A stretch of DNA of 5,593 nt from an uncultured Lachnospiraceae bacterium (GCA_949957035.1 CATLIP010000167.1:1-5593), one strand, 5' to 3'. Positions 1 to 5,222 are shown, counted from the stretch's first letter. The notes: a model not told the origin generated them from the sequence alone. Numbers and translations: made by a program.

Positions 1-114
1 CAGTATTTTAGTAATCTGGAAAAGGAATTATTGTATTACTTTGAGAAAATCTCCGAGGATGATAAAAAGGAAATCATAGAATTTACCAAAATCAAAGCAC
101 ACAAGAACAGATAG
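1..114 (+). CDS. C-terminal end of a probable XRE-family (CI-like) regulator, 5' truncated by window edge
   Basis: An open frame runs from base 1 to a TAG at 112-114, giving the last 37 residues of a protein whose start lies outside the window. The tail is helical and charged, with the segment LEKELLYYFEKISEDDKKEI followed by IEFTKIKAHKNR. This pattern (a YF..L followed by S.EDK.EIIEF...K) is typical of the C-terminal helix that follows the N-terminal helix-turn-helix in phage- and ICE-type XRE repressors of Firmicutes. The helix-turn-helix itself is not in view, so the family call rests on the tail alone and is an inference. It could also be the end of another small regulatory protein. A hairpin begins at the stop codon. 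The next gene (recombinase) faces it from the other strand. Confidence 0.55.
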   Translation, partial: QYFSNLEKELLYYFEKISEDDKKEIIEFTKIKAHKNR

Positions 115-150
115 CCAGGGCATAGAAAGTTTCACGCTCTGGCTGTCCTT
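113..150 (+). terminator. Probable terminator after the partial regulator gene
   Basis: Arms AGCCAGGGC (113-121) and GCTCTGGCT (136-144) pair over 9 bp with one G-T wobble around a 14-nt loop. The stem starts on the stop codon of the upstream gene. The following tract (GTCCTTATG) is only weakly T-rich, so termination on the plus strand may be inefficient. On the minus strand the same hairpin lies about 150 nt beyond the recombinase stop and could serve as a backup stop there. Confidence 0.45.
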
Positions 151-216
151 ATGATAAAATCAATGCCTATGGAAGAGGGTGGGGTATACATCTTTTATCT
201 CTTTTAAAGATAAAGC

Positions 217-232
217 TCTGGGTACGCCCAGA
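217..232 (-). terminator. Short hairpin, possible terminator of the recombinase gene
   Basis: TCTGGG (217-222) and CCCAGA (227-232) form a perfect 6-bp stem with a 4-nt loop, 59 nt beyond the recombinase stop codon on the minus strand. The minus-strand tail is GCTTTATCTTT, which is T-rich but interrupted. This is the only compact hairpin close downstream of the recombinase. The rest of the 177-bp gap (115-291) is AT-rich and holds no supportable gene. Confidence 0.3.
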
Positions 233-291
233 AAATTTTACAAGATTTTGCCCTATACTACGCCACCAAATTATATATGCAAATTTTCTCT

Positions 292-867
292 CTATGCTAG
301 CGGTTCCATCTTCCTTTTAGCCCTTAGCAACGTACTTTTGCTGATACCTGTCATATCCTCAACCTGTTTATAGGAATACTTCTCCAAAAGCTCCATAGCA
401 TGATTCAACTGCGTCCTGCTGTACTTCGGCGGTCTGCCCTCCTTAAAGTCTGGATTCTGTTTCGCTATGGCTTTCCCCTCTGCTGTACGTTCCACAATCA
501 TATCACGCTCAAACTCTGCAAATGCCAGCATGACATTCCGAACCAGCTTACCAGTCGGGGTATTATCCATCACGCCCATATTCAGCACATGGACAGTAAT
601 ACCCTTATCAAGCAATGACTGAATCAACTCAATGCCCTGTGTGGCACTACGGGCGATTCTATCCAGCTTTGTGACTTTCAATGTATCATCTGACTGCATG
701 ACTGCCAACAGCTTATCCAATTCTGGGCGGTGTGACTTTGTTCCTGTAAAGGCATCTGCATAAATCTTTGTTGCGCCTGCTTCCCTCAATGCATTCTCCT
801 GTGCTTCCAGACTATTTCCGTCCTTTGCCTGTGTCTTGGTGCTTACTCTTGCATAACCGTAAATCAT
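292..867 (-). CDS. Small serine recombinase (resolvase/invertase family), 191 aa
   Basis: This is a site-specific DNA recombinase that would cut with a serine nucleophile and catalyse resolution, inversion or excision between short sites. The catalytic domain spans residues 1-135 and opens with YGYARVST, placing the nucleophile at Ser9 with Arg7 beside it. Further active-site residues expected of the family are visible: Arg47 in SHRPEL, and Asp69, Arg70 and Arg73 in KLDRIARS. The stretch [15 protein letters not shown] (114-128) matches the start of the dimerisation helix E. A GRPPKYS linker (144-150) leads to a C-terminal helix-turn-helix (about 152-187, [21 protein letters not shown]), the layout of Tn3/Hin-type enzymes; the length is normal for them. 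The start is the ATG at 865-867, because GGAGGG sits 7 nt upstream; an in-frame ATG at 880-882 overlaps that binding site and is rejected. All key residues are intact, so it is probably active. Its target site and whether it inverts or resolves cannot be told from the sequence. Confidence 0.93.
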   Translation of the reverse strand: MIYGYARVSTKTQAKDGNSLEAQENALREAGATKIYADAFTGTKSHRPELDKLLAVMQSDDTLKVTKLDRIARSATQGIELIQSLLDKGITVHVLNMGVMDNTPTGKLVRNVMLAFAEFERDMIVERTAEGKAIAKQNPDFKEGRPPKYSRTQLNHAMELLEKYSYKQVEDMTGISKSTLLRAKRKMEPLA

Positions 868-874
868 AATTTTT

Positions 875-880
875 CCCTCC
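875..880 (-). promoter_or_regulatory. Ribosome binding site that fixes the recombinase start
   Basis: GGAGGG on the minus strand ends 7 nt before the ATG at 865-867. The upstream in-frame ATG (880-882) shares bases with this site, so it cannot be the initiation codon; starting there would add five unnatural residues before the conserved IYGYARVS. Confidence 0.85.
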
Positions 881-900
881 ATAATTTAATTTAGGGCATC

Positions 901-928
901 AAAAAAAGAAAGTCATTACAACTTTCTT
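901..928 (-). terminator. Terminator-like hairpin in the leader of the recombinase gene
   Basis: On the minus strand AAGAAAGT (928-921) and ACTTTCTT (913-906) pair perfectly over 8 bp around a 7-nt loop. They are followed by an unbroken T run (the A run at 901-907 on the plus strand). The stem is AT-rich, so weak, but the arrangement is that of an intrinsic terminator. It lies only about 35 nt before the recombinase start codon, between a stronger terminator (1061-1102) and the recombinase binding site. It could stop read-through into the recombinase or act as an attenuator. Confidence 0.45.
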
Positions 929-970
929 CTGATGAAACCCATATTTTGCTTATTACTTTTGAATATAAGA

Positions 971-1044
971 TATGGCACCACTGAAAGCCCCACAAAACCG
1001 TAGAGTAGTGATTGGTGTCAAAACTTACAAGTTATGGTGCTATA
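971..1044. repeat. Inverted repeats in the gap between recombinase and regulator
   Basis: TATGGCACCA (971-980) is matched by TGGTGCTATA (1035-1044) in inverted orientation, with one G-T mismatch in 10 positions. Just inside the second arm, AACTT-AC-AAGTT (1022-1033) is a perfect 12-bp dyad around an AC dinucleotide. No gene is supportable in this part of the 235-bp gap (868-1102). Recombination or regulator-binding sites are possible, but no second copy was found in the window to support either. Confidence 0.4.
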
Positions 1045-1060
1045 ACTGTATCTCCAATAA

Positions 1061-1102
1061 AAGAAAAATCTCCCCATGCGTCAGCTATCACACACGGGAA
1101 GA
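1061..1102 (-). terminator. Intrinsic terminator of the small regulator gene
   Basis: On the minus strand TCTTCCCGTG (1102-1093) pairs with CATGGGGAGA (1078-1069) over 10 positions, including two G-T wobbles, around a 14-nt loop. It is followed at once by TTTTTCTTTT. The stem begins directly after the TAA of the 70-residue regulator (1103-1105), which is the expected position. Confidence 0.8.
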
Positions 1103-1315
1103 TTATTCTATTTCTGTAGGTCTGATTTCAAACAGCTCATTCGGCGTACATTCCAGAACAGCACATAACTTTTCCATAGTCTCAAAATGGATAGAGCTTG
1201 TCGTATCTTCCATCAGCTTACTCAGATTCTTATAATCAATGTCAGTCTGCTTGTTCAGCCAATATTTAGTGCGCCCTCGTTCCTCCAACAATTCTTTGAT
1301 GCGGACATGAACCAA
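1103..1315 (-). CDS. Small Cro/CI-type helix-turn-helix regulator (HTH_26-like), 70 aa, TTG start
   Basis: This is a DNA-binding regulator consisting of little more than one helix-turn-helix domain. Residues 4-63 carry the pattern RIKELLEERGRTKYWLNKQT then DYKNLSKLMEDTTSSIHFETMEKLCAVLECTPNELFEI. That is the five-helix XRE fold, with the C-terminal signature LC..L.CTP.ELFEI typical of short regulators in phages and conjugative elements of Firmicutes. No effector or dimerisation domain is present. The start is a TTG (1315-1313), chosen because GGAGG at 1324-1328 is 8 nt upstream and no in-frame ATG or GTG with a binding site is nearby. A terminator follows immediately. It is transcribed away from the exported-protein gene at 1455, and the shared promoter gap contains a perfect inverted repeat, so it probably represses both itself and that gene. 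Binding is inferred from layout, not shown. Confidence 0.88.
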   Translation of the reverse strand: MVHVRIKELLEERGRTKYWLNKQTDIDYKNLSKLMEDTTSSIHFETMEKLCAVLECTPNELFEIRPTEIE

Positions 1316-1323
1316 TGCCAGTT

Positions 1324-1328
1324 CCTCC
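1324..1328 (-). promoter_or_regulatory. Ribosome binding site that fixes the TTG start of the regulator
   Basis: GGAGG, within GGGAGGA on the minus strand, lies 8 nt before the TTG at 1315-1313. It is a near-perfect anti-Shine-Dalgarno match, which offsets the weak start codon and may keep regulator output low relative to its mRNA. Confidence 0.75.
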
Positions 1329-1371
1329 CTCTCTATGATGATTCTCCTGTACGGATACTCTAATCATACCC

Positions 1372-1399
1372 AATATAAGGTCTTTACATAACTGGTCTA
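1372..1399 (-). promoter_or_regulatory. Probable leftward promoter of the regulator gene
   Basis: On the minus strand TAGACC (1399-1394; 4 of 6 matches to TTGACA) is followed after 16 bp by TATATT (1377-1372; 5 of 6 matches to TATAAT). The leader to the TTG start would be about 50 nt. Both boxes overlap half-sites of the operator-like repeat, which fits autoregulation. An alternative -10, TATGAT slightly downstream, lacks a good -35. Confidence 0.5.
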
Positions 1400-1410
1400 T
1401 AGACCTTATA
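1374..1410. promoter_or_regulatory. Operator-like inverted repeat between divergent genes
   Basis: TATAAGGTCT (1374-1383) and AGACCTTATA (1401-1410) are a perfect 10-bp inverted repeat with a 17-bp spacer. Nested inside is the perfect 12-bp palindrome GGTCTATAGACC (1394-1405). This gives three copies of the half-site GGTCT: 1379-1383 and 1394-1398 on the plus strand, and 1401-1405 on the minus. The half-sites cover the -10 of the leftward promoter, the spacer and -10 of the rightward promoter, and the leftward -35. The likely ligand is the adjacent HTH regulator. Confidence 0.7.
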
Positions 1411-1412
1411 AT
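1383..1412 (+). promoter_or_regulatory. Strong rightward sigma-A type promoter of the exported-protein gene
   Basis: TTTACA (1383-1388; 5 of 6 matches) and a consensus TATAAT (1407-1412) are separated by 18 bp. Transcription would begin near 1418-1420, leaving a leader of about 35 nt to the ATG at 1455. The spacer holds the 12-bp palindrome GGTCTATAGACC, so a bound dimer would block RNA polymerase. Confidence 0.8.
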
Positions 1413-1442
1413 GTGCCGTATAACCCAATCATCATCAAGAAA

Positions 1443-1447
1443 AGGAG
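1443..1447 (+). promoter_or_regulatory. Ribosome binding site that fixes the exported-protein start
   Basis: AGGAG lies 7 nt before the ATG at 1455-1457. An in-frame ATG at 1413 directly abuts the -10 box and would lie upstream of the expected transcription start, so it is rejected. Starting at 1455 also puts a clean Lys-Lys plus hydrophobic signal segment at the N-terminus. Confidence 0.85.
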
Positions 1448-1454
1448 CGTAGAT

Positions 1455-2027
1455 ATGAAAAAAATGACATGGATGATAGCAACGATATTAGTAGCAATCA
1501 GCATTGGCTCGGCAACACTGGCACTGAACAAAGCTGATTACCGCCCGCAGGAAGAATGTTCCCTATGCGGAAAAGCAGAGAACTCTATCTTAACTCTATA
1601 CAACAAAGTAAACGGTGTAGGAATATTGAACTTCAACGATTTCACCATCAGTACGTTAAGAATCTGCAACGAGGAACCCAATTTGTCTATGTCTGGTTCT
1701 TCCCATACTACGAATGCCAGCGGGGAAGACGGTAGCATCATATCCATTGCTTCCAATATAGACCGCCGAATAGCAGATGTTACAATCTCCACCAGAGACG
1801 GAAGCAGACCACACCCAAAGGAAATGGCACGGTTCCTATGCGCCGACTGCTGTCAACAGATTGAGCAGGAAAATAAATATGATGCAGCATTTATTGATTA
1901 CCAGACGAAAGAAATATTTCCTATCAAAGAAAATACGATAGAGTTTTATATTGTTGATTATGCCATCCATAGGCTAAATGCAGAAGACGGCTTGGAATAT
2001 CTGGTATTCTATGCACCAGAACAGTAA
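1455..2027 (+). CDS. Unrecognised exported or membrane-anchored protein with two CxxC motifs, 190 aa
   Basis: I do not recognise the family. The N-terminus MKKMTWMIATILVAISIGSA (continuing to residue 24) is a short basic start plus a hydrophobic segment, either a signal peptide (a possible cleavage after Ala23) or a single membrane anchor. There is no lipobox cysteine, so it is not a lipoprotein. The remaining 165 residues would be outside the cell. Cys35 and Cys38 form CSLCG, and Cys129, Cys132 and Cys133 form CADCC, with a lone Cys71 between. Two CxxC knuckles about 90 residues apart suggest a split zinc ribbon or a disulfide pair. The middle (78-118) is rich in Ser, Thr and Gly; the end (145-187) is rich in aromatic and aliphatic residues and probably beta-stranded. 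It has its own strong promoter and a terminator, and diverges from the small regulator. A role in surface exclusion or superinfection immunity of a mobile element is possible from context only. Confidence 0.8.
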   Translation: MKKMTWMIATILVAISIGSATLALNKADYRPQEECSLCGKAENSILTLYNKVNGVGILNFNDFTISTLRICNEEPNLSMSGSSHTTNASGEDGSIISIASNIDRRIADVTISTRDGSRPHPKEMARFLCADCCQQIEQENKYDAAFIDYQTKEIFPIKENTIEFYIVDYAIHRLNAEDGLEYLVFYAPEQ

Positions 2028-2056
2028 CCATACATCAGAGTGATAAATATTAAAAA

Positions 2057-2089
2057 CGCCCTATCAAAACATATCGTCCTGATAGGGTG
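2057..2089. terminator. Bidirectional terminator between the exported-protein gene and rlmD
   Basis: CGCCCTATCA (2057-2066) and TGATAGGGTG (2080-2089) form a 10-bp stem with one G-T wobble and a 13-nt loop. On the plus strand the tail is TCTGTTCGTTTGT; on the minus strand it is GTTTTTAATATTT, which is the better T-tract. It sits 29 nt after the plus-strand stop and 23 nt after the minus-strand rlmD stop, so it can end both converging transcripts. Confidence 0.8.
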
Positions 2090-2112
2090 TCTGTTCGTTT
2101 GTACACAATATC

Positions 2113-3762
2113 CTATATCATCCCAAAGTGCCTGAATGCACCCATAATAGCCGCTTCTTTTTCAGGGGTACACTTCGGTACTTTTGCATCCTCACTCTTT
2201 GGAAGATTATAATTTCCCCTCTTATCAAGCCCGCACTTGTCTTTTATCTGTGCAATGTAGAGACTGGATACGTTTAAACCATGCTTTTCTTTCACATATT
2301 CCTTAATCTTCCCATAAGTGGCTTTTTCCGCTGGCGTGTAATTACTCTCTGCATCAGGTTCCATCGTTACCTCAATTCTAGGTGTATCTTTTTTGAGGGA
2401 TAATTTGACAACCGTCTCCACATGATAAGTCCCCGGAAACAAATCAATCCCTCTAATCCTCTCCACCCGATACCCTCTCCCCTGCAGCATCTCCAAATCC
2501 CGCACCAGACTGGTTGGCTTACATGCAATATAAACCATCCTCTCCACCCCGAAATCCGTAATCCTCCGAAGCGCTTTAGGATGCACCCCATCCCTCGGCG
2601 GGTCCAGCACAATCAAATCCGGCGTCTCCCCCAATTCATCAATCACCTTCAACACATCCCCCGTCCAGAATGTACAATTAGAAAGCCCATTCCCCTCGGC
2701 ATTCTCCTTCGCCGCCCGGACAGCTTCCGGGACAATCTCCACCCCCGTCACCTTCCCGGCAACCGGAGCAAGCACCTGCGCAATGGTCCCCGTCCCGCTG
2801 TACAAGTCAAAAATCACCTTATCCTTCGTCTCTCCAATATACTCTCTCACCGTCTCATACAAGACCTCCGCCCCAAGAGAATTAGTCTGAAAAAAAGAAA
2901 ACGGCGTAATCTTAAACCGAAGCCCCAACAGCTCTTCATAAAAAAAATCCTGCCCGTAGAGAACCTCCGTCCCCTCATCCCGGACAACATCCGCCACACT
3001 GTCATTCCTTGTATGCAGAATCCCGGCAACCTTCCCCATAAAAGGAAGGGCAAGCATCCGTCTTACCCACTCCTGCCCTCCAAAATCCTTCTCAAAATCA
3101 AACTCCCCGGTTGTCACAAGGTCAATGAGAATCTCCCCTGTCTTTACGGCCTTACGCACCAGCAAATGTCGAAAAAATCCCTCATGCCGCATCCTGTGAT
3201 AATATGGCAGTCCCGTCTCCCTCGCATACTCCAGCGTACACACAAGCGCCCTTCTACAATCCTCATCCACTATCTGACATTCCGGAACACTAACGATATC
3301 ATGGAAACTCCCCCTCTTATGCATTCCCAGCGCAAGAGGTCCGTCCTTATATTCATCCCCAAAGGAAAATTCCATCTTATTGCGGTATCCCTGCTTTAAA
3401 GGGCTTGGCTTTACACCCTCCCAGATATATTCACCCTCCACAGCTCCATCCATCATCCCCTTCAGCTGCGTTTCTTTTAGCCTAAGCTGCTCGTCATAAG
3501 GAAGATTCTGGTAAGTACATCCCCCACATTGTCCAAAATGGGGACAGGGAGACTCAATCTCCATATCCGAAGGCTCAATCACCTCCAAAATACGTCCCTC
3601 AGCCTTCCCTTTCCGAACCTTATTGACCATGAAGCGTACCTTCTGCCCCAAAACTCCGTTCTTCACAGTGACCGCTCTGTCCTCCCCCGGCAGAATAATC
3701 TTCCCATGATTCGGAAATTCCACACTGTCTATCACACCTTCATATACCTGACCCTTTTTCAT
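2113..3762 (-). CDS. rlmD: 23S rRNA (uracil-5-)-methyltransferase, RlmD/RumA (RlmCD) family, 549 aa
   Basis: The enzyme transfers a methyl group from S-adenosylmethionine to C5 of uridine in 23S rRNA. In Gram-positive bacteria one such enzyme can modify both U747 and U1939 (E. coli numbering). A TRAM RNA-binding domain covers about residues 1-62. The Fe-S cluster ligands of the family are Cys73, Cys79 and Cys82 (CPHFGQCGGC) and Cys162. The SAM-binding part has FQTNS (291-295) and DLYSGTGTIA (319-328). The substrate loop is LDPPRDGVHPKAL (386-398), the nucleophile is Cys414 in YIACKPTSL, and Glu449 in YHVETV is the expected base. About 90 residues (460-549) extend past the usual end; they include SSLYIAQIKDKCG and GNYNLPKSEDAKVP, and their DNA is much lower in G+C than the core. 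The ATG is preceded by AGGAG at 8 nt. It lies 37 nt behind the NYN gene, probably as the second gene of an operon. Whether it acts at 747, 1939 or both cannot be decided here. Confidence 0.95.
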   Translation of the reverse strand: MKKGQVYEGVIDSVEFPNHGKIILPGEDRAVTVKNGVLGQKVRFMVNKVRKGKAEGRILEVIEPSDMEIESPCPHFGQCGGCTYQNLPYDEQLRLKETQLKGMMDGAVEGEYIWEGVKPSPLKQGYRNKMEFSFGDEYKDGPLALGMHKRGSFHDIVSVPECQIVDEDCRRALVCTLEYARETGLPYYHRMRHEGFFRHLLVRKAVKTGEILIDLVTTGEFDFEKDFGGQEWVRRMLALPFMGKVAGILHTRNDSVADVVRDEGTEVLYGQDFFYEELLGLRFKITPFSFFQTNSLGAEVLYETVREYIGETKDKVIFDLYSGTGTIAQVLAPVAGKVTGVEIVPEAVRAAKENAEGNGLSNCTFWTGDVLKVIDELGETPDLIVLDPPRDGVHPKALRRITDFGVERMVYIACKPTSLVRDLEMLQGRGYRVERIRGIDLFPGTYHVETVVKLSLKKDTPRIEVTMEPDAESNYTPAEKATYGKIKEYVKEKHGLNVSSLYIAQIKDKCGLDKRGNYNLPKSEDAKVPKCTPEKEAAIMGAFRHFGMI

Positions 3763-3800
3763 AATCTCTACTCCTCTTTCTTTCGTTTATATCTCCGGCG

Positions 3801-4736
3801 CTAAAATCCCTTCTTATACTTTGCCTTCAGAATCGTCCCGTCCTGCTCCACCTCAATACGGTCGATACTCTTGACATACTGATTAAACTGCGCATATCCG
3901 TAATCACTAATTTTAAAATCCGCATATTCCTCATACACCCTGTTGCCAAGCGTACTAAGCTCAATTCCGTTCCGTCCCGCCTTCTTTACCAGATAGACCA
4001 CATATCGGTCAATATCCTCCTTCATTCCCCAGTCTTCCTTCAGTGCGACCGACACCAGATTCCCATGCTTGATTAACTGAATGCGAGAAAATTCTTCCAA
4101 AAACTTTGAAAGCATATTATACCCGTAGCTTCGAACGTCAAAATCCGGATACAGGCTCACCAGCCGGCTTCCTACCTCTCCCAGCCCGGTTACCTTATTA
4201 TCATCCTGATTCTCAATAATCATTTTAATAATAGCATCCTCAATCTTCTCCTTGCTCAGACTGTCATGAGGCTCCTCCGTCTTCGGACTGCCAGGCTCCT
4301 GCTCAGACAGAAGATTCTCCAAAATGGTAAACTTATCACAGGCCTTGCGGAATGGCTCCGGCGTCTTGTTCTCTCCCATTCCGATTACCATCTTCGCACT
4401 CTCCCGAATCCGGGTCACCAGACGGGTAAAATCGCTGTCGCTGGACACAATACAGAATCCATCCACATCGTTCGTATATAAAATATCCATGGCGTCAATA
4501 ATCATCGCCGAATCCGTAGCATTCTTCCCCTGCGTATAACTAAACTGCTGAATCGGCATAATAGAATTGGTCAAAAGCTCGTCCTTCCAGCTCGAATGCT
4601 GTGTGTTGGTCCAATCCCCATAGATTCTCTTATAAGTGATTACCCCATACTTTGATAATTCAGTAAGTATTGGCTTAATATATTTTGCAGACACATTGTC
4701 TGCGTCAATCAATAATGCATAACATTGTTCATCCAT
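3801..4736 (-). CDS. NYN-domain (PIN-like) putative ribonuclease with two C-terminal LOTUS/OST-HTH domains, 311 aa
   Basis: This is a predicted RNA-cutting or RNA-processing protein of the NYN/LabA-MARF1 type, cytoplasmic and without membrane segments. The NYN domain (about residues 5-142) shows the acidic residues expected of the PIN-like metal site: Asp11 and Asp13 in LLIDADN, Asp75 in KNATDSAMIIDAMD (with Asp81 also present), and Asp100 and Asp102 in VSSDSDF. A charged linker (144-162) leads to a first LOTUS domain (about 163-233) with YPDFDVRSYGYNMLSKFLEE, and a second (about 240-308) with YADFKISDYGYAQFNQYVKS. Both show the D-F-x(4)-YGY pattern of OST-HTH domains, which bind RNA. The start ATG has GGAG 6 nt upstream. 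It is followed after 37 nt by the rRNA methyltransferase on the same strand with no terminator between, so the two are probably co-transcribed. No convincing promoter was seen in the 108-bp gap upstream. The RNA target is unknown. Confidence 0.92.
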   Translation of the reverse strand: MDEQCYALLIDADNVSAKYIKPILTELSKYGVITYKRIYGDWTNTQHSSWKDELLTNSIMPIQQFSYTQGKNATDSAMIIDAMDILYTNDVDGFCIVSSDSDFTRLVTRIRESAKMVIGMGENKTPEPFRKACDKFTILENLLSEQEPGSPKTEEPHDSLSKEKIEDAIIKMIIENQDDNKVTGLGEVGSRLVSLYPDFDVRSYGYNMLSKFLEEFSRIQLIKHGNLVSVALKEDWGMKEDIDRYVVYLVKKAGRNGIELSTLGNRVYEEYADFKISDYGYAQFNQYVKSIDRIEVEQDGTILKAKYKKGF

Positions 4737-4845
4737 CCCATTCTCCTTTTATCTCCGCCTTAAAACATGCCATCGCCTGAAAACACTATCCCCAAATTAC
4801 TGTTTCCAAAACATAAACGCGTATCTCTAACTATGAACCTTCACG

Positions 4846-4898
4846 AAAAAAGCAGGCAAGATGCCTTTTTCTTCACTTGATAGGCCTCCAACCTGCTT
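4846..4898 (-). terminator. Intrinsic terminator of the small membrane protein gene
   Basis: On the minus strand AAGCAGG (4898-4892) pairs perfectly with CCTGCTT (4856-4850). The stem continues inward, with two mismatches and two wobbles, to GGCC near 4883-4886 paired with GGC(A) near 4863-4865. A run of six Ts (A at 4846-4851 on the plus strand) follows. It lies about 30 nt beyond the stop codon at 4929 and separates this gene from the NYN-rlmD pair. Confidence 0.8.
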
Positions 4899-4928
4899 CC
4901 TCTATCGTACATTCCACGACATATTCTC

Positions 4929-5171
4929 TTATACCTGATCATCTTCATTGAAGAAATCATCATCAAAATCGTCCTCAAAATCTTCTTCGAAGTCTTCGAG
5001 ATAATCGGGTGTAAAAAAACAATATACCGCATAAGCGATTGCTGCAATCCCTGCAACTGCGCCCATGATTGCAAGCACCCACAAAAGTGTCTTGCTAGTC
5101 TTGTCTTCTTCCTTCTTATTCATCAGCTCGCTCAATCTTGATGCTGCAATCAGCTCCTCGACTTTACTCAT
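4929..5171 (-). CDS. Small single-pass membrane protein with acidic Phe-repeat tail, 80 aa
   Basis: I cannot assign a function; similar short proteins are, from memory, common in Lachnospiraceae. Residues 1-28 are a charged, helical cytoplasmic-looking segment (MSKVEELIAASRLSELMNKK then EEDKTSK). Residues 29-53 are one hydrophobic helix (LLWVLAIMGAVAGIAAIAYA through VYCFF). The tail from FTPDYLED onward is almost wholly Asp, Glu and Phe: residues 58-74 repeat a four-residue unit of three acidic residues and a Phe (Phe61, 65, 69, 73). By the positive-inside rule the Lys-rich N-terminus should stay inside and the acidic tail outside. The ATG follows AAAGGA at 9 nt; a closer GGGAG is too near to be used. 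It has its own extended -10 promoter and a strong terminator, so it is a separate unit between pcrA and the NYN gene. Confidence 0.8.
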   Translation of the reverse strand: MSKVEELIAASRLSELMNKKEEDKTSKTLLWVLAIMGAVAGIAAIAYAVYCFFTPDYLEDFEEDFEDDFDDDFFNEDDQV

Positions 5172-5222
5172 GCTCCCACATCCTTTCCATATGCTTTTCC
5201 CAGCAATTCAAATATTACTGAT

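Noticed and set aside
179..373. Plus-strand open frame of 64 codons with a GTG start
   Set aside because: No ribosome binding site at a usable distance; its 3' part is antisense to the end of the recombinase gene and its composition looks like translated AT-rich spacer.
880..882. Upstream in-frame ATG for the recombinase
   Set aside because: It overlaps the GGAGGG binding site that serves the ATG at 865-867.
972..1235. Plus-strand open frame of 87 codons starting at ATG 972, with a Cys pair and basic residues
   Set aside because: It has no ribosome binding site, runs through the minus-strand terminator hairpin at 1061-1102, and overlaps antisense most of the well-supported HTH regulator gene.
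1413..1415. Upstream in-frame ATG for the exported protein
   Set aside because: It directly follows the TATAAT box, so it lies before the expected transcript start, and it would put a polar stretch ahead of the signal segment.
2422..3399. Long plus-strand open frame (325 codons) opposite rlmD
   Set aside because: The product is rich in Pro, His, Arg and Ile without domain-like pattern. It is the antisense shadow of the GC-rich rlmD core, whose motifs are all on the minus strand.
4740..4845. Possible promoter for the NYN-rlmD pair (TTGGAA then TAGTGT on the minus strand)
   Set aside because: The spacing is only 15 bp and the -10 match is poor; other pairs in this gap were no better, so no promoter is claimed.
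4841..5074. Minus-strand open frame of 77 codons downstream of and overlapping the small membrane protein gene
   Set aside because: It overlaps the small membrane protein gene in another frame and runs through the terminator at 4846-4898; no ribosome binding site was seen.
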